Shown piece after piece: positions 48,301 to 58,053 of a stretch of DNA of 64,000 nucleotides. The stretch comes from Beverwykella pulmonaria (taxonomy: Eukaryota > Ascomycota > Dothideomycetes > Pleosporales > Melanommataceae): NCBI GenBank assembly GCA_001599595.1, contig BCHH01000003.1:138847-202846 (forward strand). Direction: 5' to 3'. The position numbers and the translations under genes were made by a program. The notes beneath the pieces were generated by a model. That model saw only the letters and a list, made by a program, of their open reading frames with translations, did no database searches and was not told the DNA's origin. Within the stretch, counting starts at the first letter, position 1. Every line of letters starts with the position of its first letter.

Positions 48301-51214
48301 TTTCTATGCCCTGGCTTAACAGACTAATAAGGCAAGTTGCTAACTGCTTATGGTGGTGCAGGGTGTAAGTGGTTTCTATGCCCTTGCTTAATAAAATAAT
48401 AAGGCAAGCCGCTAACTGCTGGTTGTTGTGCAGTCTGTAAGTAGTTTCTATGCCCTAGATTGACAGACTTATAAGGGAAATTGCTAATTGCTGGTCTTGG
48501 TCCAGACTGTAAGCAGTTTCTATGCCCTGCCTTGATAGAATAATAAGACAGGCTGCTAACTGCTAGTCGTGGTGCAGGCTGTAAGTAATTTCCATACCCT
48601 GGCTTGACAGAATAATAAGGCAAGCCGCTAACTACTAGTTGTGATGCAGCTGGTAAGTGGTTTCTATACCCTGGCTTGATAGAATAATGAGGCAAGTTGC
48701 TAACTGCTGGCCGTGGTGCAGCCTGTAAGTGGTTTCCATTCCCTGGCTTGACAGAATAATAAAGCAAGTTGCTAACTACTAGTCGCGGTGCAGCCTGTAA
48801 GTAGATCCTTTGCCTTAGACAGATTGATAAGGCAAGTCGCTAATGTCTAACACTGTTGCAGGGTGTAAGTAGTTTCTATGCCCTAACTTGACGGAGTGAT
48901 AAGGCAAGTCGCTAACTGCTGATCGTGGTGTAGCTTGTAAGTGGTTTCTATGCCCTAATTTGACGGACTAATAAGGCAAGTTGCTAACTGCTGGTTGTGG
49001 TGTAGGCTGTAAGTGGTTTCCATGCCCTGGCTTAACAGATTAATGAGACAAGTTGCTAACTGCTGGTCGCGGTGCAGGCTGTAAGTGGATCCCACGGCTT
49101 GGCTTAAGAGACTGATAAGGCAATTTGCTAACTGCTGGCCGTGATGCAGCTTGTAAGTTGTTTCCATACCCTAGCTTGAAAAACTAATAAGGCAAGTTGC
49201 TAACTGCTGGTTACGGTGTAGCTTGTACGTAGTTTCTAGGCCCTAGCTTGACAGACTAATAAGGCAAGTTGCTAACTACTGGTCCTGGGGTAGCCTGTAA
49301 GTGGATCCTATACTCTAGTTTGACAAACTAATAAGGCAAGTTGCTAACTTATGTTCGTGGTGCAGATTGTAAGTAGTTTCCATGCCCTAGTTTGACAGAC
49401 TAAGGAGGCAAGTTGCTAACTGCTAGTCCTGGTGCAGGCTGTAAGTAGACTCTATGCCCTAACTTAACAGGCTAATAAGGCAAGTTGCTAACTTCTATTT
49501 GTGGCGTAGGCCGTAAGTAGTTTCTATACCTTAACTTGACGAACTGATAAGACAAGTTTCTGACTGCTAGTCGTGGTGCAGCCTGTAAGTAGATCATATA
49601 CCCTGGTATAACAGACTAATAAAGCAAATTGCTAACTGCTTGCTGCGGTGCAGGCCGTAAGTGATTTCCATGCCCTAGCTCGATAGAGTGATGAGGCAAG
49701 TTGCTAACTGCTGGTCGCGGTGCAGATAGTAAGTGGTTTCCATGCCCTGGCTTGACGGACTAATAAGACAAGTCACTAAATGCTGGTCGCGGTGCAGTCT
49801 GTAAGTGATTTCTATGCCCTGGTTTAACACACTGATAAAGAAAGCTGCTAACTACTGGTTGTGGTATAGAAAGTAAGTGTTCCTAATACCTTTGCTTAAC
49901 GAGCTGATGAGGTGAGTGGCTAACTTGCCGTGGTGCAGGCTGTAAGTAGATCCCATATCCTGGCTTGGTGAACTAATAAGGCAAATTGCTAACTGCTGGC
50001 CGTGGTGCAGACTGTAAGTGGATCTCAAGTCTTGGCTTGGTAAACTAATAAGGCAAGTCGCTAACTGTTGGCTGTGGTGTAGTATGTAAGTAGATCCCAC
50101 GTTCTGGCTTGACAGACCAATGAGGCAAGTCGCTAACTTCTGGCCGTGGTGCAGCCTGTAAGTAGATCCTATGCCTTGGATAGATTGAAAAAGCAGGTCG
50201 CTAGCGTCTAATACTAGTGCAGGCTGTAAGTTGTCTTTATGCCCTAACTTGGCGAGTTAATGAGCAAGTTGCTAACTGATGGTTGCGGTGAAGTTTGTAA
50301 GTGGATCCCATGTTCTAGCTTGACAGACTAATAAGGCAAGTCGCTAACGGCTGGTTGTGATGTAGTGTGTAAGTAGATTATATGTCCTTTACTAGCTTAT
50401 TAGGCAAGTTGCTGACTGCTTGCTGTGGTGAAGGCTGTAAGTGGTTTCTATGTCCTGACTTGACGGACTGATAAGACAAGTTGTTAATTGCTGGTCGTGG
50501 TGCAGGCTGTAAGTCGCTCTTATACCCTTACTTGAGGGACCAATATGGCAAGTCGCTAACTACTAATTGCGGTGCAGATTGTAAGTGGTTTCTATGCCTG
50601 GGCTTGATGGATTAATATGGCAAGTTGCTAACTGCTAGTCACGGTGCAGGCTGTAAGTGGTTTCCATGCCCTAGCTTGACAGAATAATGAGGCAAGCTGC
50701 TAACTACTGGTTGTGATATAGAAAGTAAGTGTTCCTAATACCTTTGCTTAACGAGCCGATGATGTGAGTGGCTAACTGCTGGTCGCGGTGCAGATTGTAA
50801 GTGGTTTCCATGCCCTGGTTTGATGGACTGATGAGGCTGTCGCTAACGGCTGGTCGCGGTGTAGCTTGTAAGTGTTTTTATGCCCTAGCTTAATGGACTA
50901 ATAAGGCAAGTTGCTAACAGCTGGTCGTGGTGCAGACTGTAAGTGGCTTCCATGCCCTGCCTTGACGGAATAATAAGGCAAGCTGCTAACTGCTAGCCGT
51001 GGTGTAGTGTGTAAGTATACTCTATGTTCTTGCTTGACATGTTTATTAGTGAAGCCACTAACTGCTGTGTGTGGTTCAGGGTGTAAGTCAATCATGATTT
51101 GTTGAACAAGCTTATAAGGGATGCTGACTGTGGTTTGTTGTGCAGGCTGTAAGTAAATTCCACGTTCTTAAAGGTTTAGGTTTCTGTAAGAATGCCATTA
51201 ACGTATTGCAGTGA
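45254..51214 (+). CDS. Micro-exon gene B: secretory leader plus about 80 one-codon exons
   Basis: Exon 1, 45254-45358, encodes 35 residues starting MKFLILTTMLMASVLA, a signal peptide, and ending ...LQARQ at a GTAAGT donor. Intron 1 is 61 nt (45359-45419). Its acceptor TGGTGCAG directly abuts GTAAGC at 45420, a zero-length exon. Then about 80 units of roughly 72 bp each give intron plus three exonic bases, between CAG/TAG/AAG and GTAAGT. My reading is rich in Leu (CTT), Pro (CCT), Thr (ACT) and Ala (GCT), with a TPTPT run, and there are no stop codons. The last acceptor (ATTAACG...TTGCAG) is followed at once by TGA, 51212-51214. Fully spliced product is about 115 residues, a leader plus a small hydrophobic, Thr/Pro-rich peptide ending Lys-Ile-Leu-Thr-Cys-Gly-Ala. 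Partial skipping stays in frame. Function unknown; splicing is inferred. Confidence 0.6.
45420..51211 (+). repeat. Tandem array of about 81 intron units (72 bp), locus B
   Basis: Introns run from GTAAGT through a GCTAAC branch site to GTGCAG, most 69 nt. Some are shorter: 65 nt ending near 48860, and 66 nt near 47581-47641 and 49875-49937. Exons between them are always 3 nt. About a dozen acceptors are TAG and three are AAG; donors GTAAGC and GTACGT occur once or twice. Confidence 0.9.
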
Positions 51215-51328
51215 TTCAAAAGAGGATGGCTAAGGCAAAGATGGATATGAAAGTTCTATTCGTTGTATGGAGTTCCCCGAAATGGTTTCAGCTCAGGCCG
51301 GATAGAACGGGTTCCTATCATTACTGTC

Positions 51329-52573
51329 ACGTGTTTCACGTGTTCTACCATATGTCCTATCCTAGCTAGCTCACCCTTCATGGGTATATATAGTCGTCGT
51401 GCGAGCAGGCAGCTCTTCACGGCTTTCACACTCTTTATCCACACTTTACCTATAAGACAATTGACTGCCTCTCCTATTTTAACAGTTACTTTAGCTAACT
51501 TGTGAACTGTATTCATTAATTTTGCAAAGTCTTTTCCATAGTCAATTTGTTTTAGGGTGTCTCTTCTATTATTGCTGACCTGCCTGCAATATATAAACCT
51601 TACATGACTAGTCCTTTAGCCCTTTAGTCTGCTTCTGTTCTCCTGTGTGCTTTTTAATAACTTCAAGTAGCTTAGTCTAGCTATGTCTGCCGTCGCAATA
51701 ATTTAATAGTAATAGATCCCGCTCGACAAATGTATAATATGCCTATATAAGTATTAGTGACAAGCAGGCGCGCTAGTTTGACGTGGGAGTAGATCGATTT
51801 CGACTCAAATAGCATGCTGGAATATTGACAGTAACATCTCTCCAGCCTACAGACCGGTAGATTTAATAATGCATCACTGTTGATGCTACGCACACGAAGG
51901 CATAAGAGCAACGAAATCAATTGAGCAATTTGTGCTGCAGCTCTTCACTCCTTGTTCCATATATATAACCCATAATTTCACAAAAGGGAACTCAGAGGTA
52001 CAAATAACGCTAAGAACGCCTGTTACAGCATCGGTCAGCTCTTTAGAAAGATTAACTTAACTAGTGCATAGATTTATGTATAAGTAGGAGAGTCGAGGAA
52101 AGTGTATAAAGGTGTTTATTCCGTGTGAAGTATGTACAACTGATATATATATAATGAATTGATTATTTAGTAGCACATCCACATAACAGTATGGTGCCCT
52201 GGGTTCACAGTCTGTGTGTATCAGGTGTCATAAGAACTGTAATAAAGGCCATGTCTATGGAAAAGAGAGGCTAGCGGATATCAACGAAAGATCATATTGT
52301 TTTGAGGTGCTGAAGAGATTAATTTCTGTATGCTATAAGTGCTTAAACATAGCGGATAAGCAGGAGATCAGAAAGTGGTGATTCCTTTTCCTCATCCCTT
52401 TTCTTCTCACTTTGTGACGTGGGGCTATTATAGCAACGGCACTCAATGAAAAAACCGTTCGAGCTTCTAGAGAAAGAAATGACTGCCCTCATACTCTATA
52501 AAGTATCAGACGCTTGAAATATCGATACACCGCTGCGGTCTCCTACGCCTATCCCACCCACCATACCCCAAAC
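51329..52573. other. AT-rich accessory sequence, no gene seen
   Basis: Immediately outside the right arm is a promoter-like block (TGTTTCACGTGTTC, GGGTATATATAG) that may be LTR sequence. A degenerate solo LTR lies at 52077-52209. No intact gene. Confidence 0.35.
52077..52209 (-). mobile_element. Solo LTR, copy 4, degenerate
   Basis: 133-bp sequence related to the TGTAAGC-end family (...AACTGATATATATA..., ...GTGCCCTGGGTTCACA) with many transitions. No clear duplication flanks it. Confidence 0.5.
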
Positions 52574-54535
52574 CAGGGCTGCCAACCGTACGTACTACGT
52601 TACGGCTCGCCCTTTTTGTGCCTGTTACTTCTCAGATTGTTAGTACGTTCATACGTAAAGGGTTAATTGAGAGGCAAGTACGAGCGTAAAAGTAACGTTT
52701 GAGATTGCTGCTACGTTTGTACGTTACGCCTTAAAGTAAGAAGTTACGTTCGGAATTAAGCGCGTAGTAGGCTCGCTAAGAGGCTGTTTTTGACAGTTGA
52801 CGTGCGCTGCTAGAGTAGTCAACTTGCTCTGGACTACTCACCTGCGCAGCCAGTTCTTCTAAAGCTGCAGCGCCTCAATTATGGTCCTATATAGGCAATT
52901 CCTATTAAAAGTAGCAGTCCTTCTGCCTCTAATAAAAGTTCTCTTGCATTTGAAGCTAGTGCTTAGGAATTTATGTAATGGAACGATTGTTTAAATTGTT
53001 ACACGAGGTAAGAAAGCCTTACTGTTGCTGCTTAACCTAACAGTTAGCGTATAATGTACCTAGTAATGTTTCTAAGAACCTCTCTGTCCTTAGATATCTT
53101 GAACTCCATGACCTTCTAGAAGCATTAATAGTCTCTCTAGTCTCTATTAAAGTAAGCAGGGGCTGCAACCTAAGATTGGCAGCTGCTGCCTCCCTCTTTG
53201 CTTAGCATTTGTAATATTATTTGTTCTAGGAAGTTGAGCTAGTTGCTAGTTGGTGTGCTCCCTGCTGTTAAACTCTGTTCTCCTAAGGTTTCTTTACCCC
53301 CTATATAGCCTGTAGGTGCTAAGTTTAGGGGCAGCTAGGTCTGCGTTGTTGTTAGGGGTCTAGAGCGTCCCCCGCCTATAATTGCAAGGTGTTTGCTAAT
53401 ATTTTAAGCTTCTGTTTAGAACATGTCCTTGTGGTTAACGAGTCTTGTAACTTTTTTTTGAACTTTCTAGATTTCTACATTGTCTAGCCTAAGTTCTTGT
53501 ATCTTAGAGCTGAGCTGTATAACAATTCTACTGTTATTCTATTTACTGTTATCTTGTAGGCTAATAGCCTGTCTTGCATATGTGTCTCCACTAAAACGTA
53601 AATCTTTAGTAGAAGGTCTCACACCTAGTTCTATATCTAGTGTTTCCTAGCAGTTACGAGTATGTTAGGTTTCTCTTAATGCATGCTGTGGGGAACTCTC
53701 TCCCTTTACAGGTTGTGGCCCTTGTTTGTAAGTTGCTTAGCAACGTTGGTGTCTTAAGTTAGGAGTCTCACTGCCCCTTGGCAGATTAAGCTTAGAAAGT
53801 TGTATGATTAAATCTAATGTAAGGGACTGGGTGCTTGATGAGCCAATATAGTACTAGAAGAATACTTATAGATTTGATGAAGAGTCTTAGAGGTTTGGGG
53901 CCTCAGCTATATACGTGAAATGTGCTTAGTCACCCTGACCTAAGGTTCTGAGGTTTACCAACTGAGTGTTCCTAATGTCTGTAGCCTCTTACAGGTGTGG
54001 GCATACTCTCACGAGAGGAGTCCCGGGATAAGATGAGCGCTCTTAATTTGGCAAGACGACAAGAGCCTGCTTGATGGGAGATAGAGGACGTTGATAAGGC
54101 CGCGGATAAGGCTGTTTGTGATGAGCTTACCTGGGAAGCATCAGAGCGCCTTGTTGATCAAGCAAATTGCAGCATCATGATAATACACAGGTATGGGAGG
54201 TAGATACCAAAAGCTTCATATTTGGTAGCATTTCTAACATTTTATTATAGCCATCCCATCGCTGACAATCCCCCCTATTACACGAGTTATATAAGATTTG
54301 TGGCTGCACAAAACACAACTTCAGCGCGTACAAAAGCTCATGCTAACGGGCAAACAAACCCCTCCAATAGGCACGAAATCCGCCGCCAAAACTACTACGT
54401 ATAGGCGTAATACGTGCAGGATTTATGCCACCCAAAACAAAAACTACGACTCACAAATCGATTACGTTCGTACGTATCACGTGACCGTATAATTCACGTA
54501 CTACGGGTACGTACTACGTCCGGTTGGCAGCCCTG
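52574..54535. mobile_element. hAT-type transposable element, 1962 bp, degenerate
   Basis: Ends CAGGGCTGCCAACCGTACG and GTCCGGTTGGCAGCCCTG are flanked by a perfect 8-bp target duplication, CCCCAAAC. The interior is AT-rich with no intact transposase and has a 176-bp TG...CA element nested within it. It is inserted just beyond the stop codon of the following minus-strand glycosyltransferase gene. Confidence 0.85.
53818..53993 (+). mobile_element. 176-bp TG...CA element, copy 2, nested in the hAT element
   Basis: Same length and ends as 26519-26694, diverged mainly by transitions. Confidence 0.55.
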
Positions 54536-54593
54536 CCCCAAACCCTACCCCTGCACCCACCCCCAATCACATTCCCAAGCCCTCCAAACCCAT

Positions 54594-56069
54594 CTACGTA
54601 CTATCAACATCACCGTCAAGCAACCCCTCCATTTCCCGACTCTCAGGCATCCACAGCTCCTCCCTATTCAACGCAAACGCCTTTTGCATCGCCTCGCCAA
54701 GAGTCTGCACCAGCGCATTGCTAACGCTAGGCTTGACGCGGTCCTTGACCACGGTGAAGTGGCGCAGGAATCGGCCTGTGCAGTCGGATATCACGAGGTC
54801 GAGATTGATGGCGCCTGGGAAGGACATTGCGTCGTCGCAGGGTATTTCCTATCAACCATCAGGAGATTAGTGCGTATCCTTAAATGGAAATGAAAAGGAT
54901 GCCAGAGAAGTGGAGGGAAGGAGAGGAAGAACATACCACAATATTATCCCCATCAGGATTAAAATCGTACCTCACATACTCGCTAAACGCCCTCTGCTCA
55001 TGACTCCACATGGTCTTCCACCAGCCACATCCCTTATACCTACTCTCACTCGTGCAGCTCTTCCACGCGTCTAACATGTCAAATGTATGCGGCAACGCTT
55101 GAACCACAATGAAGCCTGTATTCAGTACCAGCTTTCCCTTACTATCGCACGAATGCCTGTCGTCTCCATTCTCGCTAGTTTCGACATCCCACGGCATCGC
55201 AATGGAAGTCGTAGGTGTGATCCCCCACCGATTGAAAAGCCATTCGAGAGGCACCTCCAGGTGTTGTAGGATGGCGTCTGCGTCGATGAAGACAACGAAG
55301 CGGTATGAGTGTAGAAGTTCGTAAAGGACGTGCGGCTTGATCCATGTGTCGTGGTGGTCTTGGATGTGGCGGGCGTTGAAGAATTTGTAGTCGTAACCGT
55401 GGATTTGCGCTGCACCGGGTTAGCTTGCCAACCTCAGATTATTTCCTTACTTTGTTGTTAGGCATGTAGTGTACTGCAAACTGATGTGTGGAAAACCGTC
55501 AGTCGCAAACTTGCGTCAACCTAAGCCACACACACTCAACGATCACAACTCACAGTAGGCAAAATGATTCATAAAACTCGCCGACAACACCCCATTAACC
55601 TGATTCGCATCCAACGTCTCCCAATTCATCTTCTCGGGATAAAAAACCCCATTCGGTCCATCAGGTGCCCTAGTATCAATATCCACGACTAGAACATCAC
55701 CACCCAATCCCTCGGTCCAAGCCGCACGGTTAGAGATATTAGACGCCAGCCCGTATGCATCTTGGTACTCGTCGGCGGTTATCGGGTGTTTGATTGGGTC
55801 ATAGAGACGCGAGATAGAGTCCCGGAACGAAGGCTTCGGGGATTTGGAGGAGTAGAAACTAGAAAGAGTTAATGGGATAGGCGGTGTGGGACAGGCAGGG
55901 GTGGGTAGAGGAGAACACGCCTGTTGGTTGCGGATTTAGCCTTAGATCCGAGGTCTTTGAGCGTCTGTATCGGAGTTGATCCATGGTGGAATACAGAAAA
56001 GATAATGAGCAGCAGCACGACAACCGTAACGCAGAGAACAGCCACTCGATGAGTCCTTAGTGGGGACAT
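54594..56069 (-). CDS. Type II membrane glycosyltransferase with FIDADA (DxD) motif
   Basis: Nucleotide-diphospho-sugar transferase-like protein, probably Golgi. Four exons: 56069-55921, 55858-55554, 55409-54937 and 54848-54594; 1182 nt, 393 residues. N-terminal anchor at about residues 9-28 (VAVLCVTVVVLLLIIFSVF). The catalytic region reads FMNHFAYSQIHGYDYKFFNA, RFVVFIDADAILQHLEVPLEW (the DxD motif), LVLNTGFIVVQALPH and WSHEQRAFSEYV, an order seen in GT34/GT77-like fungal transferases. The second intron is about 144 nt and joins TAC-T to CG-CAA in frame. The first intron must use a GC donor (AG|GCGTGT) with a TAG acceptor, as no GT donor keeps the frame. The stop lies only 58 bp from a hAT element. 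Confidence 0.75.
55859..55920 (-). other. Probable GC-AG intron in the glycosyltransferase gene
   Basis: 62 nt. The exon ends AACAG at 55921 and the intron begins GC. The only phase that restores FYSSKSPKPSF requires this donor. A sequencing difference or a different upstream exon are alternatives. Confidence 0.5.
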
Positions 56070-56922
56070 GATTGCAAAGTTGATCAGCATAGAAGGAAGT
56101 GACCTTCAGAACAGCACGAGAAGGAAGAAAAGGACAACGCACTCAAAATGCTAAACCATCGGCACGCAAAATCTTACATTCCATCCTAAGCTTGTGCAAG
56201 GCTGGCATGTGCTACACAAACAATGTCATTAGGGCGCTGTAAGGGTTGTACCACTTTGACGGTATTGTTAGGGCGAGTGTGTGGATTTTCCACCATGGGA
56301 TTGCTTAATGAGATACGCGGTGGCGCGTGAAACCGCGGTCTCGATCTCAATGGGAGCTGACACGAATGTTAGCAGAGTTCGTAACGATGGCATTGAAAGT
56401 TAAGGGTGGGAGAAAGTGGCGAGAGATCAGTGGCGATGCAGATACATGGACGTGGATTTATGAGGCTGGATGAGATAGAGAAGAAAGTAAAGAAATGAAG
56501 ATGAATGGCCAATGCAAAGATGGAGTTCCGGACAGAACGGATAGGATCGTGCTTATTGTGTCTTTAGATGTTCGCTCTTGCAACTGGTGTCACTTATACC
56601 TGGCTCTGCATCCTGGTGGGCTTCCGACGTAACATCTAATGCCTTTGTCCCCTAATAGAGTCGGCACTACTGAGCGTTCCTGATACAATATCAGGGTTCT
56701 TCAACCTTTTTACCATATTACAGTCAATGGTCATAGCTGAGGCCCACTGAAATGCCAATTTAGAAAGAATATATATATTGCGAGCGGTTCTACAAAGGAG
56801 AGGGAATATAAAATATCCAAGGTAATTTGAGCCACTAGAAACCGGCGGACTGTTCAAGCTGGTGGGCAAGAAAGGCGACTATCGAAATCCCTTCCATTAA
56901 CCCAACTCTTCCCAATATGCAT
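56070..56922. other. Intergenic: glycosyltransferase promoter and esterase 3' region
   Basis: No gene supported. Both flanking genes are on the minus strand. Confidence 0.4.
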
Positions 56923-58053
56923 CTACCTCTTCAATCCCGTAATCCATTCCCCAGCCCTCTTCGCTTGCGCCTTCGCCGCCCCATTAAATCCCAAAATATT
57001 CCCCAAAAGCAGCACATCATGCGGTACATCCTTCTCCACATCTAGTGTCACGTCATTTCCCACGCTCTTCATTTCCTCCGCCCACTTCTTCCCATCGTAG
57101 AACAAGATCTCCGCACTACCTGCATTCACAAACAATGGGACTGGGGTCTTGAACGGTTTGCCGACCGATGAAATATACGAACTAGAAAGGACGGAAGGGC
57201 CGGTAGGCCCGGCATAGGCTAGAGAACCCCATTTTGTAAATGCGAAGGGGAGATAATCGGTACTGTAGTTCGGATTCGTGCGCACAAAGTCCCCGGTGAG
57301 ACTGGAGGCCGGATCGATCCAGGGACTCCAAAGAAGAGCGGCTGAGGGAGCGGGGATATCCAGATCCGCGCCGTACTCGGCAATGTATCTCAGAACCGCG
57401 ATTGCTGCATTTCCCCCCGCAGAGTCGCCCCCGATGATAATATTCTTAGGCGAGATCTTGAGTGTGCGGACGAGATACAAGTACGCGGTCAGACTGTCCT
57501 GTATCGCAGCGGGGAACGGGTTCGATGTCTTGGATGCCGGGAGCGTTGCGAGACGGTACTGCGGCGCAAAAACGTGTGTCGCGGGCGTGCCTTTGAGCAG
57601 GTTCGAAGCCAGATACCCCGTAGCTTCCGTCCGTCCATCTCCAATCACGAAGGCGCCGCCATGGACATGCAACACTACTGTCACATCCCCCAACTCGCTC
57701 GACGTATTGAGCGGCGCGGGATACCACGTCCCGCCGATATCCACCGGCTTCACATGCTCGCTCAGCAGCGGCCCTTTATAGAACTCCGAAGACGCGGGTT
57801 TGATGACCACGAAGCGCTCTTTTTCCTTACCGGGGGTTAGTGGCAGAGGTGTCACGGTCTCGATTGTTGCGAGATGATGGACCGCCGAGAAGAAGATGCG
57901 GACGCCGAGGGCTTGTCGGAAGCTGTATGAGGGGTGTTGGCGGAAGGATGGCAGCAGGTACTTTGTGAGCCAGAGGGGGAGGCGGAGAGCTTCAAAGGCC
58001 ACGGCGACGAGCGCATAGATGGCTTTGAAAGGATGGGAGGTGAAGAGGCCCAT
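56923..58053 (-). CDS. Alpha/beta-hydrolase-3 (hormone-sensitive lipase type) esterase
   Basis: Single exon, 376 residues. An N-terminal hydrophobic stretch (IYALVAVAFEALRLPLWL) may anchor it to membranes. The oxyanion motif HVHGGAFVIGDGR is at about residues 130-142, and the nucleophile elbow IIIGGDSAGGNAAIAVL gives catalytic Ser. SAEILFYDG supplies the likely Asp and VPHDVLLL the catalytic His, all in family order. HSL-type enzymes hydrolyse short acyl or steroid esters; the substrate here is unknown. Start ATG 58053 (MGLFTSHPFKAIYAL) is the first in frame and fits the family. Confidence 0.88.
   Translation of the reverse strand: MGLFTSHPFKAIYALVAVAFEALRLPLWLTKYLLPSFRQHPSYSFRQALGVRIFFSAVHHLATIETVTPLPLTPGKEKERFVVIKPASSEFYKGPLLSEHVKPVDIGGTWYPAPLNTSSELGDVTVVLHVHGGAFVIGDGRTEATGYLASNLLKGTPATHVFAPQYRLATLPASKTSNPFPAAIQDSLTAYLYLVRTLKISPKNIIIGGDSAGGNAAIAVLRYIAEYGADLDIPAPSAALLWSPWIDPASSLTGDFVRTNPNYSTDYLPFAFTKWGSLAYAGPTGPSVLSSSYISSVGKPFKTPVPLFVNAGSAEILFYDGKKWAEEMKSVGNDVTLDVEKDVPHDVLLLGNILGFNGAAKAQAKRAGEWITGLKR

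Larger units (their letters stand above)
44605..51328 (+). repeat. Right arm of the large inverted duplication
   Basis: Inverted counterpart of 29178-37270. It contains the junction with the transposon remnant, the promoter and leader exon of gene B, the intron array and the 3' end. Homology stops near 51328. Confidence 0.75.

Noticed and set aside
45420..51211. Plain minisatellite without function
   Set aside because: Not excluded, but it does not explain the leader exon, the phase-0 boundary, fixed 3-nt exons, conserved splice signals, TATA boxes and the stop at the last acceptor in two diverged copies.
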